64,000 nt of DNA from assembly GCA_963820965.1 (NCBI GenBank), contig CAWGCC010000062.1, positions 186,001 to 250,000 on the forward strand. The letters are read 5' to 3'. The stretch is from DATEDA01 sp963820965. GTDB taxonomy: Bacteria; Pseudomonadota; Gammaproteobacteria; Burkholderiales; SG8-39. The notes beneath the pieces were generated by a model. The model did no database searches. It worked only from the letters and a program-made list of their open reading frames with translations, and had not been told where the DNA came from. This document shows positions 57,371 to 64,000 of the stretch, piece after piece; the stretch's first letter is position 1, and the number at the start of each line of letters is the position of its first letter. A program made the position numbers and the translations under genes.

Positions 57371-57399
57371 AATATACCCGCGATACCTAGGTGCTTCAA
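57371..57399 (-). promoter_or_regulatory. Sigma-70 type promoter of gltBD
   Basis: On the minus strand TTGAAG (57399-57394) is separated by exactly 17 bases from TATATT (57376-57371). That is 4 of 6 and 5 of 6 matches to the consensus. The predicted transcript starts near 57364, giving a 64-base leader. Confidence 0.6.
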
Positions 57400-57453
57400 G
57401 CGGTTACCGCAGTGCGGCAAAGATGGCCCGCAAACCCCGGGCGAGGCGCGAAA

Positions 57454-58539
57454 TCAGGCGGTTATGACCGTGGCAAGGGTGGCGCGCAACGCGGCCGGTG
57501 CGATGTCGCGACAAATGATCGCCGAGCCCAGGCGCTCGAGCAGGACGAAGTGGAGCCGCCCGTCGTGCGTCTTCTTGTCCACCGACATCAGGTCCTGGTA
57601 ACGGTCGGGGGTAAGCGGCGGCCCTGCTACCGGCAGCCCCGCGCGCTCGATAAGGCGGCGAAGGCGCTCTACCGACGACGCGTCCAGCATCCCGAGCCGG
57701 GCCGAGAGATCCGACGCCATCACCATGCCGGCGGCGACGGCTTCGCCGTGCAACCAGGTCCCGTAGCCGAGACCGGTCTCGATCGCGTGACCGAAGGTGT
57801 GGCCGAAATTGAGGAGTGCGCGCGGACCCGTCTCGCGCTCGTCGAGCGCCACGAGCTCGGCTTTGATCTCGACCGACCGTTTCACCGCGTGCGCAAGCGC
57901 CTCCGCGTCGCGAGCGATCAACCGCTCGAGGTTCGCCTCGAGCCAGGTGAAGAGGGCGGGGTCGCGGATCGCGCCGTGCTTGATGACCTCCGCGAGGCCC
58001 GCGCGAAGTTCGCGCTCGGGCAGCGTCGCGAGCGTGTCCATGTCGGCGAGCACGAGCTTCGGCTGGTAAAACGCCCCGACCATGTTCTTGCCGCGCGGAT
58101 GGTTGATCGCGGTCTTGCCGCCGACCGACGAGTCGACCTGCGCGAGGAGCGTGGTCGGAACCTGGATGAGCGGTACGCCGCGCTGGTACGTCGCGGCGGC
58201 GAATCCGGCGAGGTCGCCGACGACCCCGCCGCCGAGCGCGACGATCGTCGTGCGGCGGTCGCAGCGCTGCGCGAGCAGCTCGCCGACGACCGCATCGAGG
58301 GTTGCCCAGTCCTTGTGGTCCTCGCCGTCCGGAACGATGACGCGCACGCACGCGATGCCGGCGGCCTCGAGCGGCGCGGCCAGCCGCTCGAGGTAGAGCG
58401 GGGCGACCGTGGCATTGGTGACGATCGCCACGCGCTGCTGGGGCAGCGCGCCCGCCAGGAGGTTGGCGTGCGAGAGAAGGCCTTTCCCGATGTGGATCGG
58501 GTAGCTGCGGCTACCGAGCGCTACGCGGACAGTTTGCAT
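57454..58539 (-). CDS. aroB: 3-Dehydroquinate synthase
   Basis: 361 residues, normal length. It starts MQTVRVALGSRSYPIHIG. The NAD and active-site region GGGVVGDLAGFAAATYQRG is followed by VPTTLLAQVDSSVGGKTAIN, the AroB signature, and by the metal histidines in NFGHTFGHAIE and LHGEAVAAGM. It catalyses the second step of the shikimate pathway. The start overlaps the aroK end by 19 bases. It ends 90 bases before the gltB -10/-35 region. Confidence 0.96.
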   Translation of the reverse strand: MQTVRVALGSRSYPIHIGKGLLSHANLLAGALPQQRVAIVTNATVAPLYLERLAAPLEAAGIACVRVIVPDGEDHKDWATLDAVVGELLAQRCDRRTTIVALGGGVVGDLAGFAAATYQRGVPLIQVPTTLLAQVDSSVGGKTAINHPRGKNMVGAFYQPKLVLADMDTLATLPERELRAGLAEVIKHGAIRDPALFTWLEANLERLIARDAEALAHAVKRSVEIKAELVALDERETGPRALLNFGHTFGHAIETGLGYGTWLHGEAVAAGMVMASDLSARLGMLDASSVERLRRLIERAGLPVAGPPLTPDRYQDLMSVDKKTHDGRLHFVLLERLGSAIICRDIAPAALRATLATVITA

Positions 58540-59054
58540 GCGTCAGGTAGACGCTTTAGCAGCTGCTCGACCAACGTGCTGACGCTCTGACGTCCGGTGT
58601 CGACGATGAGGTCGGCGACCTCGCGATAGAACGGGTCGCGCACGCGCTGGAGCTCTTCGAGCTTGCCGAGCGGATCCTCGGTGGCGAGCAGCGGCCGCGA
58701 CTTGTCGTGGCGCGTGCGCTGGTAGAGGTCGCGCGGCTGCGCCCGGAGGTAGATGACGTAGCCGCGCGCCTTCAGCAGCGCGCGGTTCTCGGGCTTCAGC
58801 ACGACGCCGCCGCCGGTCCCGAGCACGATGTCCTGCAGGGCGGTGAGGTTCTCCACCGTCTGCGCCTCGCGCGCGCGGAAGCCCGCCTCGCCCTCGATCT
58901 CGAAGATCACCTGCACCCGCACGCCAGTTCGCCGCTCGATCTCGTGGTCGGTGTCGTAGAAGGTCTTCCCGAGCCGGCGCGCGAGCTGGCGCGCTACCGT
59001 CGTCTTGCCGGCGCCCATGAGCCCGACCAGGAAGATGTTGCGGCTGTCCTGCAT
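58521..59054 (-). CDS. aroK: Shikimate kinase
   Basis: 177 residues. The P-loop GLMGAGKTTVARQLA is at about 11-25; DTDHEIERRTG holds the shikimate- and Mg-binding aspartates, and GTGGGVVLKPENR is the second substrate motif. It phosphorylates shikimate at the 3-OH. No ribosome site precedes the ATG; a -10-like TAAAAT ends 6 bases upstream, so a leaderless message is possible. It lies downstream of pilQ but separated from it by a strong terminator. Confidence 0.95.
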   Translation of the reverse strand: MQDSRNIFLVGLMGAGKTTVARQLARRLGKTFYDTDHEIERRTGVRVQVIFEIEGEAGFRAREAQTVENLTALQDIVLGTGGGVVLKPENRALLKARGYVIYLRAQPRDLYQRTRHDKSRPLLATEDPLGKLEELQRVRDPFYREVADLIVDTGRQSVSTLVEQLLKRLPDACKLSA

Positions 59055-59120
59055 GGCGGCATTTTAAGCGGGCCGGTGCCAGGCCGGTCGCGGGCGGGGC
59101 AGAGTGCTTCCGCTCGCAGC

Positions 59121-59143
59121 GGATGCGCCATGCCGGCGCATCC
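59121..59143. repeat. Perfect 9-bp inverted repeat between pilQ and aroK
   Basis: GGATGCGCC (59121-59129) and GGCGCATCC (59135-59143) around a 5-base loop. It stands directly beside the pilQ terminator and has no T-run on the minus side. It may be part of a tandem terminator or a repeated palindrome. Confidence 0.6.
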
Positions 59144-59144
59144 A

Positions 59145-59172
59145 ACAAAAAGGCCGGGCAGCGCCCGGCCTT
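59145..59172 (-). terminator. Rho-independent terminator after pilQ
   Basis: On the minus strand AAGGCCGGGC-GCT-GCCCGGCCTTTTTGTT: 8 perfect GC pairs (59152-59159 with 59163-59170) extended by A-T pairs, then a run of five T. It begins 17 bases past the pilQ stop. This is one of the clearest terminators in the window. Confidence 0.87.
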
Positions 59173-59188
59173 GCGGAAAGATGGGCGG

Positions 59189-61339
59189 TTACCGGATGCT
59201 CAGCCGGTCGTCGATGATCCGCGGCGTGAGGAAGACCAGCAGCTCGGTCTTGTCGTCCTGCCGGTAGTAGTTCCGGAACAGCGGGCCCACCGCGGGCAGG
59301 TCGCCGAAGAACGGCACTTTGTTCACCTGGTTCCGGTCTTCCTGGGTGTAGATCCCACCGATCACCACCGTGCCGCCGTTCTCCACCAGCACCGAGGTCT
59401 TGACGTGCTTGGTATCGATCGCGAACCCCGCCGGCGTCGACACGCCAACCGCGTCCTTGTTGATGTCCACTTCCATGATGACGTTGCCGTCGGGCGTGAT
59501 CTGCGGCTTGACGCGCAAGGACAGCGTCGCCTTGCGGAAGGCGATGCTCGTCGCGCCGCTGGAGGTCGCCTGCTGGTACGGCAGCTCGGTGCCCTGCTCG
59601 ATCAACGCCTCGACCTGGTTCGCAGTGACCACGCGCGGGCTCGAGATGATCTTGCCTTTGCCGTCGCTCTCGAGCGCCTGGATCTCGAGGTTCAGAAACT
59701 TGGTCGCGGCGCTGTTGAACAGCACGATCGAGAACTGCCCGGCCTGCGCCGCGGTCGGCGTAGGCGAAGCCGGCAGATTGACGTTGTTGAAGTTCGGGGC
59801 GAACAGCAGCGGCGCATTGGGCGGGACCGTGTACTGCGGGTTCGGGGTGTTCGCCGCCGCGTTGCCGAGCGCGCCGGCGGTGGTATAGCGCGTCGAGTTC
59901 GACCCGAAGACACCGTCGCCCGCGAAGTTGTTGTAGCCGAGCCGCACGCCGAGGGTCCGGCTGAACTTGTCGTTCGCCTCGACGATGCGCGCCTCGATCA
60001 TCACCTGGCGCACCGGGATGTCGGTCGTGGCGATGATCTTGCGCACGGCCTCCAGACGCGACGGAATGTCCTGCACGAAGAGGGTGTTGGTCCGCGGGTC
60101 GGACACGACGCTGCCGCGCTTGGAAAGGATCGGGATGTTGGTGCCCCCGCCCCCGCCGATTGCCGCGCCTCCGCGGAGCAGGACCGCGAGCTCGGCGGCC
60201 TTCGTGTAGTTCAGCTGGAACGTCTCGGTGCGCAGCGGCTCGAGCTCCGAGATCTGCTGCGCCGCCTCGAGCTCGAGCTTCTCCTTGGTGGCGAGCTCGT
60301 CGCGCGGCGCGATCCAGATCACGTTGCCGCTCTTGCGCATGTCGAGGCCGCGCGTCTGCAGGATGATGTCGAGCGCCTGGTCCCAGGGGACATCCTTGAG
60401 CCGCAGGGTCAGGCTCCCCTGCACCGTGTCGCTGGTGATGATGTTGAGGTCGGTGAAGTCGGCGATCACGTTGAGGACGCTGCGGACCTCGACGTTCTGG
60501 AAGTTCAACGACAGCTTCTCCCCGCGGTACCCGCCGCGCGTGCCTTGGACGAGCTTGTTCGGGTCGTACTGCACCGGCTTGACCTCGACGACGAACTGGG
60601 TGTCGGTCTGGTAGGCGTTGTGCTCCCACAGCCCCTTGGGCTCGATCACCATGCGCACGTTCTCGCCCTGCTGGAACGTGCTGATCGTCGAGACCGGCGT
60701 GGCGAAGTCCTGCACGTCGAGCCGCTTCCGGAGGTTGTCCGGGAGCGAGGTCCGCAGGAAGTCGACGATCAGCTGCTGGCCCTGCTGGCGGATATCGATG
60801 CCGGTGTTGGTGTCGGCAAGCTCGATCACCACGCGCCCTTCACCGTTCCGGCCGCGCCGGAAGTCGACATCGCGGATCGTATGCTTGACGTCCACGGTCC
60901 CCTCGGCGAAGCGCTCCGCGCGCGGCGTCGGCCGTGCCTGGGAGACCTGCACCGGCGTGAGCACGATGTTGACGTTGTTGCCCTCGACTTGCGTCTCGTA
61001 GGTCACCATGTTGCGCAGATTGAGCACCAGGCGCGTGCGGTCGCCGACCTGGACCACGCTCATGCCCCGCAGCTCGCCCTCGTTGACCTCCTGGCTCGTG
61101 CGCCCGAGCGCGTTGCCCATGTTCGGGAAGTCGAGCGCGATCCGCGCCGGCTGTGTCACCGTGAAGCTCGCCGGCGGCGCCGCCAGCGGCTGCTTGGTGG
61201 TGATCCGAACGATGACGCGGCCGCCCTGGGACGCGACGTTGAAGGCATCGATCGAGTTCTGCTGCGCCAGCGCAGCGGTCGCCAGGAGCCATGCCCCAAG
61301 GGCGACGAGGCCGGTCAGGTAGTTACTGGGCTTTCTCAT
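59189..61339 (-). CDS. pilQ: Type IV pilus secretin PilQ
   Basis: 716 residues: signal peptide (LVALGAWLLATAALAQQ), two AMIN domains (about 30-130 and 148-235), an STN domain (KLSLNFQNVEVRSVLNVIAD), a secretin short domain and the secretin gate (NGGTVVIGGIYTQE, VPFFGDLPAVGPLFRN, ELLVFLTPRII). It forms the outer-membrane pore for the pilus. The start overlaps the pilP stop. Intact. Confidence 0.96.
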   Translation of the reverse strand: MRKPSNYLTGLVALGAWLLATAALAQQNSIDAFNVASQGGRVIVRITTKQPLAAPPASFTVTQPARIALDFPNMGNALGRTSQEVNEGELRGMSVVQVGDRTRLVLNLRNMVTYETQVEGNNVNIVLTPVQVSQARPTPRAERFAEGTVDVKHTIRDVDFRRGRNGEGRVVIELADTNTGIDIRQQGQQLIVDFLRTSLPDNLRKRLDVQDFATPVSTISTFQQGENVRMVIEPKGLWEHNAYQTDTQFVVEVKPVQYDPNKLVQGTRGGYRGEKLSLNFQNVEVRSVLNVIADFTDLNIITSDTVQGSLTLRLKDVPWDQALDIILQTRGLDMRKSGNVIWIAPRDELATKEKLELEAAQQISELEPLRTETFQLNYTKAAELAVLLRGGAAIGGGGGTNIPILSKRGSVVSDPRTNTLFVQDIPSRLEAVRKIIATTDIPVRQVMIEARIVEANDKFSRTLGVRLGYNNFAGDGVFGSNSTRYTTAGALGNAAANTPNPQYTVPPNAPLLFAPNFNNVNLPASPTPTAAQAGQFSIVLFNSAATKFLNLEIQALESDGKGKIISSPRVVTANQVEALIEQGTELPYQQATSSGATSIAFRKATLSLRVKPQITPDGNVIMEVDINKDAVGVSTPAGFAIDTKHVKTSVLVENGGTVVIGGIYTQEDRNQVNKVPFFGDLPAVGPLFRNYYRQDDKTELLVFLTPRIIDDRLSIR

Positions 61340-61875
61340 TTCTTCGTCTCCTTGGCATCCGCTTCCTGGAGCAGGAGGGTGCTCTCGCGCTCCGCCCAGT
61401 CGCCCCCGGCGTCCTGGAAAAGCTCACGCAGCGCGATCTCGGCCTCCGAGATCTTCGTGATCACGCCGAAGTTCTGTCCCATGTAATTCCCCACCCGGAC
61501 GCGGTACAGCCCGGCGTCTGCCCGCACGAGCCCGAAGGTCTGCTTGCTGCGCTCGAGCGTCCCGACCATCCGCAGCGACTCGAGCGGGTACGCCTCGAGC
61601 GGCTCCTTCGACCGGTTGAGATCAGGCTTGAGCCCGCCCCCGCCCTGACCGGCGCCCTTCGCCGCGAGGTGGATCTTCGCCGGGCCGAACGGGTCCTGGA
61701 GGTCGTAGGCCGTGTAGGGAACCGGCTCGTACGGCTTCACGACCGGCAGCGGCTGAACCTTGCCACGCAGGTCCTTGCTCAGGACTGCGAGCTCCGACTT
61801 CAGCTCCTGCTGCTCGCCGCTGTCGCAGCCGGCCACCGCCAGGGCAGCGGCCAGGATGAGGGCCGGGCGCTTCAT
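61336..61875 (-). CDS. pilP: Type IV pilus lipoprotein PilP
   Basis: 179 residues. Signal sequence with lipobox (LAVAGC-D), then a disordered region and the PilP beta-domain (YDLQDPFGPA, LESLRMVGTLERSKQTFGLV, YRVRVGNYMGQNFGVI). It connects PilN/PilO to PilQ. The start overlaps the pilO stop (ATGA), and its stop overlaps pilQ. Confidence 0.94.
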   Translation of the reverse strand: MKRPALILAAALAVAGCDSGEQQELKSELAVLSKDLRGKVQPLPVVKPYEPVPYTAYDLQDPFGPAKIHLAAKGAGQGGGGLKPDLNRSKEPLEAYPLESLRMVGTLERSKQTFGLVRADAGLYRVRVGNYMGQNFGVITKISEAEIALRELFQDAGGDWAERESTLLLQEADAKETKK

Positions 61876-62510
61876 TTCTTCGCCGCCTTGGCCGCCTTGG
61901 CCGCCGCGCGCTGCGCCGCGAGCTCTTCCTCGTCGAGGTAGCGGAACGTCTTTGCGGTCGTATCCATGGTCAGCGTGCCTTCCTTGCTCACGTTCAGCGC
62001 GATGTCGTTCAGCGTGACGATCCGCGGCAGCTGGCCGATATCGCTCGCAAACGCGCCCATGTCGTGGTAGTTGCCGGTCAGCTTGATCGAGATCGGCAGC
62101 TCGGCGTAGAACTCGCGGGTCGTCTCGCTCGGCGCCGGCTTGAAGAGCTCGAACTGGAGCCCGCGCCCGAGACCGGACTGGTTGATGTCGACGAGCAACG
62201 CTTCCATCTGCGATTTGTTCGGCAGCTGCTTCAGCAGCGTCCCGAAGGAGGTTTCGATCTCGCGCAGCTGCGCGCGCAGAAGATCGAGGTTCACCGCCTG
62301 GCGCTTCTTGTCCACGTACTCCTGCTTGAGCTTCGCCTCCTGCGCGCGGCCCGCCTCCAGCTCTTCGAGCTGGCCCTGCCAGTCGATGAAATAGGCGATC
62401 ACGAGGACGCCGACGAGGATCACGACCAGCAGCAGCAGCTTGGGCAGCGGCGGCCAGCCGCCCGGGTCGCGGGTGTTGAGGTTCCTGAACTGATCGAGGA
62501 CGCCGGCCAT
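61872..62510 (-). CDS. pilO: Type IV pilus inner-membrane protein PilO
   Basis: 212 residues: one membrane helix (LLLLVVILVGVLVIAYFIDW, about 25-44), a coiled coil and a ferredoxin-like periplasmic domain (FGTLLKQLPNKSQMEALLVD, GNYHDMGAFASDIGQLPRIV). It dimerises with PilN in the pilus alignment complex. It starts 3 bases after the pilN stop. Confidence 0.94.
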   Translation of the reverse strand: MAGVLDQFRNLNTRDPGGWPPLPKLLLLVVILVGVLVIAYFIDWQGQLEELEAGRAQEAKLKQEYVDKKRQAVNLDLLRAQLREIETSFGTLLKQLPNKSQMEALLVDINQSGLGRGLQFELFKPAPSETTREFYAELPISIKLTGNYHDMGAFASDIGQLPRIVTLNDIALNVSKEGTLTMDTTAKTFRYLDEEELAAQRAAAKAAKAAKK

Positions 62511-62513
62511 GGA

Positions 62514-63119
62514 TTACCCCTTCTTCGCGGCGTCGGCTTTGCCGGGCTTGCCGGGCTCTTCGACCACCGGCCGTTTGATGAGGAAGTTCATGTTGAACTC
62601 GGACAACCGCCGCTTGTTCACGTCGCTTGCCTTGATCTCGACGAGCTGCGGCGAGGCCGCGGTGTTCTCGACGATCGGCGAGCTCTGCAGGTTGCGCATC
62701 AGGGTCGACACCCGGGCGTTCGACTGCGCGTAGCCGGTGATATTGACCTTCAGCCCGTCCTGCTTGACGGTCTTGATGTAGATGCCGTCAGGCGTCTGCC
62801 GCACGAGCTGGTCGAGCAACTCGACCGCGCGGGCGCGGTCGGTCTGCAGCGCCTCGATGATCTGCTTGCGAGCGAGGAGCGCGTTGATCTCGTCGCGAAG
62901 CTTGCGGATCTCCTCGATCTCCTTGTCGAGCTTGGCGTTTTCCTTCTTCAGGAACTCGTTGCGGTCGTTCTGCGCCGAGACGTAACCGCCGATGATCCCG
63001 TGGACGGCGAGCCAGACCGCGCCGCCGAGGGCGGCGAAGACGATCGCGAGCAGCCCGAGCTGCCGGCGCTGGCGTTTGCGGCGCTCCTCGCGGTGCGCGA
63101 GCAGGTTGACGCGGATCAT
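62514..63119 (-). CDS. pilN: Type IV pilus inner-membrane protein PilN
   Basis: 201 residues. MIRVNLLAHREERRKRQRR is the conserved cytoplasmic segment (INLLPHRE type) that binds PilM; a membrane helix (LGLLAIVFAALGGAVWLAV), a coiled coil and a ferredoxin-like domain (TPDGIYIKTVKQDGLKVNIT) follow. The start overlaps the pilM stop (ATGA). Intact. Confidence 0.95.
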   Translation of the reverse strand: MIRVNLLAHREERRKRQRRQLGLLAIVFAALGGAVWLAVHGIIGGYVSAQNDRNEFLKKENAKLDKEIEEIRKLRDEINALLARKQIIEALQTDRARAVELLDQLVRQTPDGIYIKTVKQDGLKVNITGYAQSNARVSTLMRNLQSSPIVENTAASPQLVEIKASDVNKRRLSEFNMNFLIKRPVVEEPGKPGKADAAKKG

Positions 63120-64000
63120 TCGTCGAACCTCCGCATTGCGAGCCCGCAGGCGATCATCAGCGCCGGGGCGTCGGAGATGAGCTTCTTCAGCTGGATCCGG
63201 GGCGAGATCGACATGTTGGCGAACGGGTTCGCCACCATCGCGTTCACGCGCACGCGCGAGCTCACCATGTCCTCGAGCCCTGGCAAGGTCGAGGTGCCCC
63301 CGGTGAGAAGGATGTGGTCGATCGCGTTGAACTGGGTCGATGTGAAGAAGAACTGCATCGCGCGCTGGATCTCGAGCGCGGCGTTCTCCATGAACGGCCG
63401 CAGCACCTCGGCATCGAAGCTGTCGGGCAGCCCCCCGGAGCGCTTGGCGTTCTCCGCCTCCTCGGTCGAGAGGCCGTAGTGGCGCGCGATGTCCTGGGTG
63501 AGCTGGTTGCCCCCGAAGGCCTGCTCGCGGGTGTAGACCGCCTGGTCGTTGCGGAGCACCGTGATGTTCATGATGCTCGCGCCGAGATCGACGACGGCGA
63601 CGTTCTGGTCGCGGCCTTCGCTCGGCAGCTGCTGGCGGATCAGCTCGAAGGCGGTCTGCATGGCGTAGGACTCGACGTCCATCACCAGCGCCTTGAGCCC
63701 CGCCGCCTCGGCGACCGCCACGCGATCCTCGACCTTCTCCTTGCGTGAGGCGGCGATCAGGACCTCGACCTCCTCGGGCCCCGACGGCGCCGGCCCGAGG
63801 ACCTGGAAGTCGAGGTTCACCTCGTCGAGCGCAAACGGAATGTACTGGTTCGCCTCGCCTTCGACCTGGACCTCGAGCTCCTCCTCGCGCAGGCCTGCCG
63901 GGCAGACGATCTTCTTGGTGATGACCGCGGCGGTGGGCAGCGCGATGGCGACGTTCTTGGTGCGGGTACCGAGCTTTTTCCAGGCGCGCCGGACGGCCTC
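63116..64000 (-). CDS. pilM: Type IV pilus assembly protein PilM (partial, runs off right edge)
   Basis: 294 codons of a protein usually about 355 residues; the N-terminus lies beyond position 64000. The visible part begins at WKKLGTRTKNVAIALPTAAV and contains VDLGASIMNITVLRND (actin-like ATP site), QAFGGNQLTQDIARHYG and LLTGGTSTLPGLEDMVSSRV, all typical of PilM. It is a cytoplasmic actin-fold protein that binds the PilN tail. It opens the pilMNOPQ operon. Confidence 0.95.
   Translation of the reverse strand, partial: EAVRRAWKKLGTRTKNVAIALPTAAVITKKIVCPAGLREEELEVQVEGEANQYIPFALDEVNLDFQVLGPAPSGPEEVEVLIAASRKEKVEDRVAVAEAAGLKALVMDVESYAMQTAFELIRQQLPSEGRDQNVAVVDLGASIMNITVLRNDQAVYTREQAFGGNQLTQDIARHYGLSTEEAENAKRSGGLPDSFDAEVLRPFMENAALEIQRAMQFFFTSTQFNAIDHILLTGGTSTLPGLEDMVSSRVRVNAMVANPFANMSISPRIQLKKLISDAPALMIACGLAMRRFDE

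Overview
The window is GC-rich, densely packed DNA from a Gram-negative bacterium, most likely a betaproteobacterium. The evidence is a complete exosortase A (XrtA)/PEP-CTERM exopolysaccharide locus, a full type II secretion operon, and the order pilMNOPQ-aroKB-gltBD. The genus cannot be told from the sequence alone. No rRNA, tRNA, insertion sequence or CRISPR array was recognised.

Positions 1-25,000 (minus strand) hold one arm of an exopolysaccharide locus. Read in the direction of transcription it has a FimV-like LysM membrane protein, a Wza-like export lipoprotein, a chain-length protein, a tyrosine autokinase, an outer-membrane beta-barrel protein, a secretion AAA ATPase, UDP-GlcNAc 2-epimerase and a polysaccharide deacetylase. 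A FemAB-like protein, four glycosyltransferases, two glutamine amidotransferases, an AlgD-like sugar dehydrogenase, a transglutaminase-like protein, a broken CapK remnant, a second deacetylase and a heparinase-family protein follow and run off the left edge. Many neighbours overlap by ATGA or GTGA, so this looks like one long transcript.

Positions 25,000-32,000 carry the control and sorting part. On the plus strand are a sigma-54 activator of PrsR type, whose receiver domain has lost its phosphorylation site, a TPR lipoprotein of PrsT type, and exosortase A fused to an EpsI domain. Facing them is a PEP-CTERM protein gene behind a recognisable -24/-12 promoter, so the sorting enzyme, its likely substrate and the likely regulator sit together.

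Positions 32,000-44,000 (minus strand) encode a type II secretion system in the order G-H-I-J-K-L-M-N-C-D-E-F. Then come a small membrane protein and glmU, a plus-strand phnD-C-E-E importer operon with a DUF4124 protein, an unknown minus-strand gene, gltD-gltB behind a visible sigma-70 type promoter, aroB-aroK, and pilQ-P-O-N-M, the last cut by the right edge.

About 30 reading-frame breaks occur between 2.4 and 38 kb, heavily clustered at 11-17 kb, and none was noticed from 38 kb onward. In most cases the conserved protein simply continues in another frame without other decay. Base-calling or assembly errors are therefore the favoured explanation, and these genes are annotated as whole genes with the breaks noted. 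The CapK remnant at 2.4-2.9 kb is the exception: most of the gene is missing.
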